A stretch of 8,948 nucleotides of DNA, from the NCBI GenBank assembly GCA_030528765.1, contig JAUMYD010000071.1:1-8948 (forward strand). The letters are read 5' to 3'. The position numbers and the translations under genes are program-made. Below the pieces are notes generated by a model, which saw nothing but the letters and a program-made list of their open reading frames with translations, was not told where the DNA came from and searched no databases. Origin of the DNA: Bacillota bacterium (GTDB lineage: Bacteria; Bacillota; Dehalobacteriia; UBA4068). Below are positions 1 through 6,600 of the stretch, one piece after another; the first letter of the stretch is position 1; each line of letters begins with the position of its first letter.

Positions 1-25
1 GCTGCCCAAAATTAAAAGTTTCTTG

Positions 26-64
26 CTTCTTCTTTTCAAAGAAGAAGGGTTTTATATTTTTTTT
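26..64 (+). terminator. Rho-independent terminator for a plus-strand gene to the left
   Basis: A 10-bp stem (26-35 with 38-47) is followed by GGTTTTATA and a run of eight T at 57-64. That is a good intrinsic terminator for transcription entering from the left edge, which suggests a plus-strand gene outside the window converging on the ABC ATPase gene. The two-base loop means the inner pairs probably open to give a larger loop. Confidence 0.55.
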
Positions 65-65
65 C

Positions 66-95
66 AAAACCCCAACTTTCTTGAAAGAAAGTTGG
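66..95 (-). terminator. Probable terminator of the ABC ATPase gene
   Basis: Read on the minus strand, an 11-bp stem with a two-base centre (85-95 with 72-82) is followed by GGTTTTG. It begins about 30 bases after the ATPase stop codon. The T-tract is only four long, so termination may be partial; the second hairpin farther left could reinforce it. Confidence 0.55.
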
Positions 96-125
96 ACAAA
101 GAACTTTAGTATCTGGGCTATGGGC

Positions 126-1538
126 TCAGTCCAAAGCGGGAAGCAGGTTCTCTTCTGTTTGCGGATCAAAAAGGTGGCAATCCTCCCCGGAAAAGCTGAA
201 GCAAAACTTGCGGCCGGGCGTAAAGACCTGCCGAAAATCCTTATCCTCGCCCTGCGTGGACAGGCTCAGCACCAATCTTTCTCCGTTCAGGGCAGCATGC
301 ACCTGCACCTGGCTGCCCAGCAGCTCCGCCACCTCCACCTCTGCCAGCAGCATTTGGGGATGATCCTCCGGGCAGAGGAAGAGCTTCTCCGGGCGCAGCC
401 CCAGGATCACCGGGCCGGATCCCCGCCCGGCAGCAGCCAGGGCACTGCTCTGTGCCGGGGAAAGGGAGAACTGCCTTTCTCCCAGAAAAATCCGGTAATC
501 ATCTCCGCTGCGCTGCAGCTGTGCCTGCCGGAAAAAATTCATCTGCGGGAAGCCGATGAAGCCGGCCACAAAAAGATTCGCCGGATGGGAAAAAACCTGC
601 TGCGGGCTGCCGATCTGCTGCACATAGCCATCCCGCAGCACCACCACCCGATCCCCCAAAGTCATGGCCTCCGTCTGGTCGTGGGTCACATAAATGAAGG
701 TGGTATCCACCCGCTGCCGCAGCTTGATGATCTCCCCACGCATCTGGTTCCGCAGCTTGGCATCCAGATTGGAAAGGGGCTCATCCATAAGAAAGAGCTT
801 TGGCTCCCGCACGATGGCCCGGCCAATGGCTACCCGCTGCCGCTGCCCACCGGAAAGAGCCTTCGGCTTTCGTTTCAGCAGCTCGGAGATTTCCAGGATC
901 TCTGCCGCCTTCCGCACCCGGGCATCGATCTCTGCCTTAGGCAGCTTGCGCAGGCGGGGACGCAGCTTCCCCAGGGAGCGTTTGGGTGGGATATTCTCCC
1001 AGCCGGCTGCTTCCGCTTCTGTTTCTGCTGCTTCTGCCCCGGTCAGAGCGATCTCCGCAGCAGGCAAGGGCTCAGCTGCGGCCTTTGCGCCGGCACCGGC
1101 CATGGCAGCAGCCTCCTCCACAGGGATCCGCTGCAGCTTCAGGGCAAAGGCCATATTGTCATAAACTGTCATATGGGGATAGAGTGCATAATTCTGGAAA
1201 ACCATGGCAATATCCCGCTCCCGGGGGAGAGCTTTGTTCATCAGCTTACCGTCGATATAAAGCTCACCTTCGCTGATCTGCTCCAACCCGGCGATCATCC
1301 GCAGGACGGTGGATTTCCCGCAGCCGGAGGGGCCCACCAGCACGATGAATTCCCGGTCGTGGATCTCCATGGAGAGATCCTGCACAGCCACCACGCCTTC
1401 CCCGGTGATCTGCAAATTGGCCTTTTGTTCCCGGGCCGGGGCCTCTGCCTGCTTTCTCTCTCTTTTTTTGCTGCTCTTAGTCTTTTCTTCCTGCAGAGGA
1501 TAGACCTTTCGCAAGTGTTTTAACACGACTTCTGTCAT
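126..1538 (-). CDS. ABC sugar-importer ATPase (MsmK/UgpC/MalK type) with two insertions
   Basis: This 470-residue protein is the ATP-hydrolysing subunit of a CUT1-type carbohydrate importer at the inner face of the membrane. Visible motifs are A-loop Tyr13, Walker A GPSGCGKST (69-77), Q-loop Gln115, signature LSGGQ (228-232), Walker B LFLMDE (248-253), D-loop SNLDAKLR (256-263), switch His286 and a C-terminal TOBE-like part from about residue 375. Two stretches are absent from usual family members of about 360-380 residues: a Lys/Arg/Glu-rich one at about 15-47, and an Ala/Glu-rich one at about 138-197 between Q-loop and signature. The start at 1538 follows AAGGAG (1550-1555). No permease or binding-protein gene adjoins it, so it may be a shared ATPase serving several importers, as MsmK does in streptococci; that is inference. 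The gene lies 128 bases after the lipoprotein gene on the same strand and could be co-transcribed. Confidence 0.93.
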   Translation of the reverse strand: MTEVVLKHLRKVYPLQEEKTKSSKKRERKQAEAPAREQKANLQITGEGVVAVQDLSMEIHDREFIVLVGPSGCGKSTVLRMIAGLEQISEGELYIDGKLMNKALPRERDIAMVFQNYALYPHMTVYDNMAFALKLQRIPVEEAAAMAGAGAKAAAEPLPAAEIALTGAEAAETEAEAAGWENIPPKRSLGKLRPRLRKLPKAEIDARVRKAAEILEISELLKRKPKALSGGQRQRVAIGRAIVREPKLFLMDEPLSNLDAKLRNQMRGEIIKLRQRVDTTFIYVTHDQTEAMTLGDRVVVLRDGYVQQIGSPQQVFSHPANLFVAGFIGFPQMNFFRQAQLQRSGDDYRIFLGERQFSLSPAQSSALAAAGRGSGPVILGLRPEKLFLCPEDHPQMLLAEVEVAELLGSQVQVHAALNGERLVLSLSTQGEDKDFRQVFTPGRKFCFSFSGEDCHLFDPQTEENLLPALD

Positions 1539-1666
1539 CTGGAAGCCCTCTCCTTATCTACAAAAATATGCTCTATTCTTTTTGACGAAGCCTGCCGCAA
1601 AAAGTGCCGCGATTTCCGGCAAAAGCCCGTTTTCTCGTTTAAAAGCCCGGCTGCGGCAAAAGCTGA

Positions 1667-2428
1667 CTAGCGGGGCAGCGGGAATTCCAGGGCGCCCATG
1701 GCATAGGCGGCGATCTCATAGGGATCATACAGGAGGCAGATCTGCTCCGCATTGGCGCACCACTTATCCTCCGCAAAGCCCTCCCGAAGCAGCTGCTCCA
1801 GCTCCGGATAATAATTCCCCAGCTCACCCCGGTTTTCCAGATCCTCCAGAATGGCAGAAAAGGCCGCCTCCGGATACGCCCCGCCCATCAGGGCAGAAAG
1901 CGGCAGGGGATTCCCGGCTGCATCAAAATTATAAGCCCGCTGCCGCAGGCTGGGGTGGGCAGCGCCCTGCACGGCATCATAGAGCTCTGCCCGTATGCTG
2001 ATCATTTCCGGGCCGGCATAATACAGGAAAAGCTCCATCTGGTGGCTGGCAGAATACCCGGGCTCTGCCTGGCTCCCGGCTTCATCTCCGCTGCGGCTCT
2101 GCGCCACGAAATCAGCAGAGATCTCCTGCAGGGCAAGGCTGATCTTCCGGCAGAGCTCCTGCTCCTCCGGCTTCTCCCCGGCCTGCTCCCCAAAAAGGGC
2201 GGTGGCCAGCTGCTCATAGAAGGACTGAGAAAGCTGCACCCGGATCTCGGAATATTCCCGGCCGGAGGCATCCTGCAGAAGCAGCTTCTCCCCCCGGAAA
2301 AGCTCCCCGGCAGAAAGGCTCTCCTCATCCGGCCCGCAGCCGGCACACAGCAAAAGAGCAGAAAGCAGCAGGGAAAAAAGCAGCAGCTTCCCGGGGCTGC
2401 CTTCTCCCCGCTGAAGGAAATTTTTCAT
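1667..2428 (-). CDS. Secreted lipoprotein with DUF3298 (RsiV-type) domain
   Basis: This is a 253-residue predicted lipoprotein. A Lys/Arg-bearing N-terminus and hydrophobic stretch (14-27) end in LLLCAGC, so Cys31 would be the lipidated residue. Cys at position -3 of the lipobox is unusual, and ordinary signal-peptidase cleavage is possible. The C-terminal half fits DUF3298: AAHPSLRQRAYNFDAAGNPL (147-166) matches the family's 'hPn...yNFD..G..l.L..L' pattern, and LLYDPYEIAAYAMGALEFPL (222-241) matches its ending 'f.pYeiApYa.G..ef.iP'. DUF3298 occurs in RsiV, the lysozyme-sensing anti-sigma factor of Bacillus, and in many secreted proteins. No sigma-factor gene is adjacent, so a regulatory role is not shown. 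ATG at 2428 is preferred over a longer frame opening at 2608, because AAGGGAG (2438-2444) sits nine bases upstream and the signal peptide begins there. The protein has many acidic residues and Gln. Confidence 0.82.
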   Translation of the reverse strand: MKNFLQRGEGSPGKLLLFSLLLSALLLCAGCGPDEESLSAGELFRGEKLLLQDASGREYSEIRVQLSQSFYEQLATALFGEQAGEKPEEQELCRKISLALQEISADFVAQSRSGDEAGSQAEPGYSASHQMELFLYYAGPEMISIRAELYDAVQGAAHPSLRQRAYNFDAAGNPLPLSALMGGAYPEAAFSAILEDLENRGELGNYYPELEQLLREGFAEDKWCANAEQICLLYDPYEIAAYAMGALEFPLPR

Positions 2429-2497
2429 AAAAAGATGCTCCCTTAAAAAAAGATTAAATTTGAAGATCCTGCGCATACTACAGGCGGAGGTGATTTT

Positions 2498-2665
2498 ATG
2501 GCACAGCAGATCAAATGCAGCGTGGATCAGTGCGTTTTTAACGCCATGGAGCGCTGTGAAGCCAGCAGCATCGAAGTGAGCGCCTGCGGCTGCCAGGATG
2601 TGAAGCATGCTTCGGAAACTGCCTGCAAGACCTTCCGGGATCGGAAGGAGCAGCGCCGGGCCTAG
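2498..2665 (+). CDS. Small cysteine-rich DUF1540 protein (55 residues)
   Basis: The translation starts MAQQIKCSVDQCVFNAMERC and continues through EVSACGCQ to end in EQRRA. Cysteines fall at residues 7, 12, 20, 30, 32 and 43, in the DUF1540 pattern C-x4-C-x7-C-x9-C-x-C-x10-C. Small DUF1540 proteins are common in Clostridia and some bacilli; their role is unknown, and the cysteine spacing suggests metal binding. The start is supported by GGAGGTGAT (2486-2494), a near-perfect anti-Shine-Dalgarno match with seven bases between GGAGG and ATG. The gene is divergent from the lipoprotein gene, with 69 bases between the start codons. No convincing promoter was found in that gap. It overlaps, on the opposite strand, a longer and unlikely version of the lipoprotein frame. 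Confidence 0.9.
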   Translation: MAQQIKCSVDQCVFNAMERCEASSIEVSACGCQDVKHASETACKTFRDRKEQRRA

Positions 2666-2680
2666 GCAGACACTGCAGCG

Positions 2681-2742
2681 GCCTTCCCCTTCAGCAGCGG
2701 CTGAAGCGGAAGGCTACATAGAGCCGGGCTTCTTTTCCCGGC
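2681..2742 (+). terminator. Two hairpins after the DUF1540 gene, probable terminator
   Basis: The first hairpin pairs GCCTTCC (2681-2687) with GGAAGGC (2708-2714) and CTTCAGC (2689-2695) with GCTGAAG (2700-2706), separated by one C/C mismatch and closed by an AGCG loop. A second pairs GCCGGG (2723-2728) with CCCGGC (2737-2742), with a loop containing TTCTTTT. The first begins 15 bases after the DUF1540 stop codon. There is no T-run directly after either stem, so termination is inferred from strength and position only. Confidence 0.45.
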
Positions 2743-2847
2743 AGCCGCTCTGTGCAGAAGCAGCACTGCGCTGTCTTTTTCCGTATGTTAAAAATTGTAT
2801 CAAATGCCCTGCCGTTTTGCAATAGGCCGGTGCACATCCCCCAGGGC

Positions 2848-2858
2848 GGGGGGGGGGG
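2848..2858. repeat. Homopolymer of eleven G
   Basis: An uninterrupted run of 11 G lies between the DUF1540 gene and the YciI terminator. Runs this long are prone to slippage and to sequencing error. It is in the 3' regions of both flanking genes, not in a promoter or coding frame, so a switch role is not evident. Confidence 0.9.
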
Positions 2859-2865
2859 TAGACAC

Positions 2866-2895
2866 AAAAAGCCCCCTCTGCGGAGCAGGGGGGGC
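2866..2895 (-). terminator. Rho-independent terminator of the YciI-family gene
   Basis: On the minus strand an 11-bp stem (2885-2895 with 2871-2881, one G-T pair) with a three-base loop is followed by TTTTT (2866-2870). It begins about 30 bases after the stop codon of the gene. Confidence 0.88.
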
Positions 2896-2924
2896 AGGGT
2901 CAGGCAAGAGCGAAACAGCAGCGC

Positions 2925-3227
2925 TTATTTCCCGAAAAACGCTGCTGCATCGGGATGGGCATAAAAGGGATTGAACTCCATGGCCACAAATTCCGCCACC
3001 CCGCCGGAAACGAAGGGATCCGCATCCATAATGGCCTGCACATCCGCATCATCCTCACATTTCAGCAGCAGCAGACCGGCACCGCCGACCTTCGGCCCGC
3101 TGACAAGCACCTCACCCTTCTGCATATAGGGTGCCCAGTAGGCATGGTGGGCTTCCAGGGCTTCCTTGAAGGCCGGCCCCTGGGGCATATCCGGCCTGAA
3201 GCTTCCGTTTATCAGGTAAAATTTCAT
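2925..3227 (-). CDS. YciI-family (YCII-related) protein
   Basis: This is a 100-residue single-domain protein with a ferredoxin-like fold expected. It begins MKFYLINGSF. The family's conserved His lies in EAHHAYWAPYMQKGEVLVSG (25-44), and the conserved acidic segment is DADPFVSGGVAEF (68-80). Together these give the His/Asp pair seen in YciI proteins, whose substrate is generally unknown. The length is normal for the family. A start at 3227 leaves 10 bases to AAGGAG (3238-3243); two upstream in-frame ATGs are less likely because the nearest lies almost on that site. The gene has its own promoter (3289-3317) and terminator (2866-2895), so it is probably a one-gene unit. The general family call is firm; any reaction would be a guess. 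Confidence 0.9.
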   Translation of the reverse strand: MKFYLINGSFRPDMPQGPAFKEALEAHHAYWAPYMQKGEVLVSGPKVGGAGLLLLKCEDDADVQAIMDADPFVSGGVAEFVAMEFNPFYAHPDAAAFFGK

Positions 3228-3288
3228 TTTCAGCATTCTCCTTTTTTCTGGGATTTTGAAGCGCCGCAAAGGGCAGTATAGCCTTTTT

Positions 3289-3317
3289 ATTATAGCAAAG
3301 ACCGTTGCCGTTTACAA
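3289..3317 (-). promoter_or_regulatory. Sigma-A type promoter of the YciI-family gene
   Basis: On the minus strand: -35 TTGTAA (3312-3317), 17-base spacer, -10 TATAAT (3289-3294), with a TG one base before the -10 (extended -10). The predicted start near 3282 gives a leader of about 55 bases ahead of the ATG at 3227. A second, weaker TATACT follows within the leader. Confidence 0.8.
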
Positions 3318-3536
3318 GCAGGGGCCTCGCCCGCGCCCGAAAGCTGCGCATCATAAAACAGAAAAGGCGGGCAATAAGCTGCCTTGTGGCCCCTCTTCCT
3401 GTGACGGGGGAGCAAAATCTTATCTCTCCTTTGGGAGAGGCAGCCGGGCGCAGCGGGGAAAGAGGGCAAAATACCGACAAATCCCGCTCCGCTGATTGTT
3501 CCCCGGGGGAAGAGCCGGGCTGCAGCCCACCCGCGC
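3318..3536. repeat. G+C-rich intergenic stretch with short palindromes
   Basis: No gene is supported between the YciI promoter and the terminator of the M64 gene. The stretch holds small inverted repeats: CTCTCC/GGAGAG (3424-3429 with 3434-3439), TTCCCC-GGGGGAA (3499-3511) and the perfect 12-base palindrome GGGCTGCAGCCC (3517-3528). CGGGGGAGC at 3405-3413 is the reverse complement of GCTCCCCCG in the other large gap (7869-7877). The look is that of the degenerate extragenic repeats scattered through many Clostridia genomes. Family membership cannot be tested here. Confidence 0.5.
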
Positions 3537-3574
3537 CCAAAAAGAAACAGCCCGAAAGGATCGGGCTGTTTCTT
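3537..3574 (-). terminator. Strong rho-independent terminator of the M64 peptidase gene
   Basis: A perfect 12-bp stem, GAAACAGCCCGA (3544-3555) with TCGGGCTGTTTC (3561-3572), encloses a five-base loop. On the minus strand it is followed by TTTTT (3539-3543). It lies about 55 bases beyond the stop codon of the M64 gene. Confidence 0.92.
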
Positions 3575-3629
3575 CTGATCTTCTCTTGTCAGCAGAGGAG
3601 GAGAAGCTTTCTTTTTCCTGCTGCTCTGC

Positions 3630-6600
3630 TTAAAGCTTCAGGCTCTTGCGGGCTTCCGCATGCATCATACGGTTGACGATGGCGGAAACTTCGCTGCGTT
3701 TGATATTGCTTTCCGGCGCGAAGGTGCCTGCTGCATCATTACCGCTGAGAATGCCGGCGCGATAAAGCTTGTAGATCTCGGCGCCGTAGAGATCGGCTTC
3801 CTTCACATCCGGGATCCTGCCATCGGCGATCTCATTGATGGCAGCATATTTATCCGCAGGCAGGGCTGCCGCAAAGATGGCGGCGAATTCCCGGCGGGTG
3901 GCTGCACGTTCATAATCCGTGAACTGGCCTTCTTTGATGATGCCATTGGCAATGGCGTAATCCACATAGGAGCTGTACCACATGGGGCTGCCGTTGGCCA
4001 GGAGGATCTTCGTGCCGGTGCTGCTCTGGTGCATCACAGCTGCCAGCTTGATGGCCTGTGCCAGGCTCAGCTGGCCGTTGGGCTCGAAGCTGGTGGCCGT
4101 CATGCCGTTGATCAGACCATCCTTCCAGGCCTGCAGCACATCGGCATAGAACCAATCCGTGGGGTTCACATCCAGGAAGGGCAGCTCCCGCTCGGGGCTG
4201 GGAACATCCGCTTCTTCCTTCTCATCGGCAGCGATGGCACCGGTGCCGCCGGTGCTGCGTTCACGCCAGGTAGCATAAAGATCCAGCGTATCCAGGGAGA
4301 CCAGGCTTTCCTCGCTGATCATCTCACCGCTGCCATCCTTTTCGGTGTTCCAGCCCAGGAATTTATAACCGCGGTGGAAGGGCTGATTGGGCAGCTGGCC
4401 ATAGGGCTGGCCGCTCAGGGCCTGCATGGTGACAAATTCATCTCTGCCGTTATTGCTGTGGAACTTCAGCTCCAGCTCCTGCGCGATCTCAAAGCGGACG
4501 AAGCCACGGACCCGGGCGGAATCAGAGGTGCCTTCGCCGTTTCTGCCCTGCAGGGGCTGGCCTGCTTCATAGGTGAAGCCATAGCGGTCGGTTTCGGTGT
4601 TCAGATAGAATTTGGGGCCGGTGGGCAGGTCGGCTTCTGCCCAGTAGGCACCGGGAGCAACAGGGGCCTCCGGCAGCAGCTCGCCCACGCGGTGGCCATT
4701 GTCCGTGTAATAGCGGATGGTGAAGGTATCTGCTTCCGTGGTATTGATCTGCAGCTCATGGCCGTAGGAATAGGCCTTGAAGCTTTCGGGGACATCCCAG
4801 TTCAGGACGGTTTCCCCATCGGTGATATAAAGCTTGGTGGCTGCATCGCTGACGATGACCGGGCGGGGCAGATTCAGCACGCCGCGGCCGTACATCTCAT
4901 GGCTGTAGCAGCTTTCGATCAGGCGTTCCATGGTCTCTTCGAAGCTGGCGTTCTGCTCGGGGCCTTCCATCCAGCGGTAGGTATCCAGCAGATCCTCGTC
5001 CCGGTTGGAGCGGACATGGGCAAACTGGGTGACCAGGCTTTCCACCAGGCGGCTGTAATCCGCATCTGCGATGGTGGAGAGGTGGACGGAGCGGTTGCTT
5101 TCCGGATGCCGCCAGTTGAGGTTTGCCTGCTCCTCATCCTCATTCAGCAGGACAACGGTGGCGCCCCACTGGGCCCAGGTCTTCATATTGGTATCCCGGC
5201 GCCAGACCTCCTGGAAGAGGATGACATCCATGGGGCTGTCCGTTCTGTAGGTGCCGATGCTGCCGTCTTCATTCAGCTGGAAGCCGTAATAGGTATCCTT
5301 CTGCTCGCCGTTCTCCTTGGTAATGCCGGAGCTGGCAGACATGGAGTTCTCAATGAAGAAGCAGAAGCGTTCGGAGACACGTTTCACCGGGTCGGTATCC
5401 AGGAATTTGGTGATGAAGGCCTCTGCCGCTGCCTCAAACTCATCCTGTTCTTCCTCGGTAAAGCCTTCGCCCAGAATGGTGATGCCGCGGAAATCGTTGC
5501 TGACCAATTCATGGGAATAAACGCCGCCGTTCACCGGGTAATGGTCGGCAGTGTGATAGGGGGTCTCGATCTCAAAGGGGAATTCATTGGTCACATTATA
5601 ATCGGCAAGGGCTGCCGGGGCGCCGGCTTTGGCCTTGCTGTGGACGGCCAGGATATACTGACCAACAGCGGAGGGGCCATCTGCCGGCTGATCGGGATAG
5701 ATGCCGGTCTCACCCAGCTGGGTGCCTGCACTGCCGTCGAAATTGCGGACATGCCAGCTATAGCTGATCTCGAACTGGCTCTGGTTCGTGCCGCCCACGC
5801 GGGAGACATCGATGCCCAGCTCCGGCAGGGTGACGGGGGTATCTTCGATCCAGGGGCGGCTCAGGGTATCCATCTTATCTTCGGAATTCCAGGGCTCAGC
5901 GTATTTGCCCACCCTGGTGATGATGGTCTGGGGCTTCACCTGGAAGGTATTTTCCTGGCTGCGCAGCTCCAGATCATATTTCGTGCCCAGGTAGCTGCCG
6001 CTGAAGCTGGCTTCCACCCGATAGGTACCGGCTTTCAGATCCAGGGGGGTATCCACAGGCACATTGCTGTAGAGGGCTTTCCCGAACTTATCATAGACCG
6101 TCATTTTCAGGGAGCCGCTGAGGCCGTTCACCGGCTCGGTGCCCACCTGCTCGCCGTAGGTACGGACGCAGAGATCAGCCTTTCCGGATTCCTCCGGCAG
6201 GCGGACGATGAAATGCTTGTTATCCAGCGTGACAGGCTCGCTGTCATAGAACTGATCATTATAGGGCTGGAAATGCAGCACCGGTGCATTGGACATGATG
6301 CAGAGGCGATCCCGCCATTTTTCCAGGCAGAGCGCGCAGAAGGGGAATTCATCCTTGCCCGTCTGCTCCCAGACCAGATTCGCGCCCACATAGCGCATCT
6401 TGCAATCGCAGGAGGGGCGGAACATATTGCCGTAATCCGGGCTGGTGGAGAGACCTTCCAGCCAGGGATCAAAGGTGATGCCGTCTTTGCCCAGGAAGCG
6501 GACCCAGGGGCTCCATTCCTGCCATTCCGGATCATCGATCCAATCCCGGTGGACGGTATTGAATTCGTTATACATATTTTCCTTGGCGCTGGTGACCTGT

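Larger units (their letters stand above)
15..107. repeat. Nested inverted repeats able to form a four-arm junction
   Basis: Four inverted repeats fit together almost without unpaired bases. The outer stem pairs 15-25 (AAAGTTTCTTG) with 97-107 (CAAAGAACTTT), with one mismatch and one G-T pair. Inside it lie a hairpin 26-35/38-47 (CTTCTTCTTT / AAAGAAGAAG), a stem 48-53/66-71 (GGTTTT / AAAACC) closing an A/T loop that includes eight T, and a hairpin 72-82/85-95 (CCAACTTTCTT / AAGAAAGTTGG). The arms abut at 25/26, 47/48 and 71/72, with a single unpaired base at 96. All of this is read directly from the sequence. It lies just beyond the stop codon of the ABC ATPase, so a terminator role is likely. 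The alternative is a dispersed extragenic repeat element; copy number cannot be judged from one window. Confidence 0.7.

Noticed and set aside
81..1523. Plus-strand open frame of 480 codons over the ABC ATPase
   Set aside because: It is antisense to a gene with all ABC motifs, and its product is low-complexity (Gln, His, Leu, Gly) with no family resemblance.
1539..1666. Three AAAAGC boxes (1621, 1641, 1658) between lipoprotein and ATPase as terminator or operator
   Set aside because: They are evenly placed A-tracts but form no stable stem followed by T, and no promoter could be set beside them; left as unexplained intergenic sequence.
2429..2497. Promoters in the gap between the lipoprotein and DUF1540 genes
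   Set aside because: Possible -10-like sequences such as TTTAAT (minus) and CATACT (plus) have no matching -35 at 16-18 bases, so none is annotated.
2429..2608. Sixty-residue N-terminal extension of the lipoprotein
   Set aside because: The ribosome site and signal peptide both point to the ATG at 2428, and the extension runs antisense through the DUF1540 gene.
3112..3540. Minus-strand open frame of 142 codons overlapping the YciI gene
   Set aside because: It crosses the YciI promoter and repeat-like sequence and has no recognisable domain; YciI in another frame explains the region.
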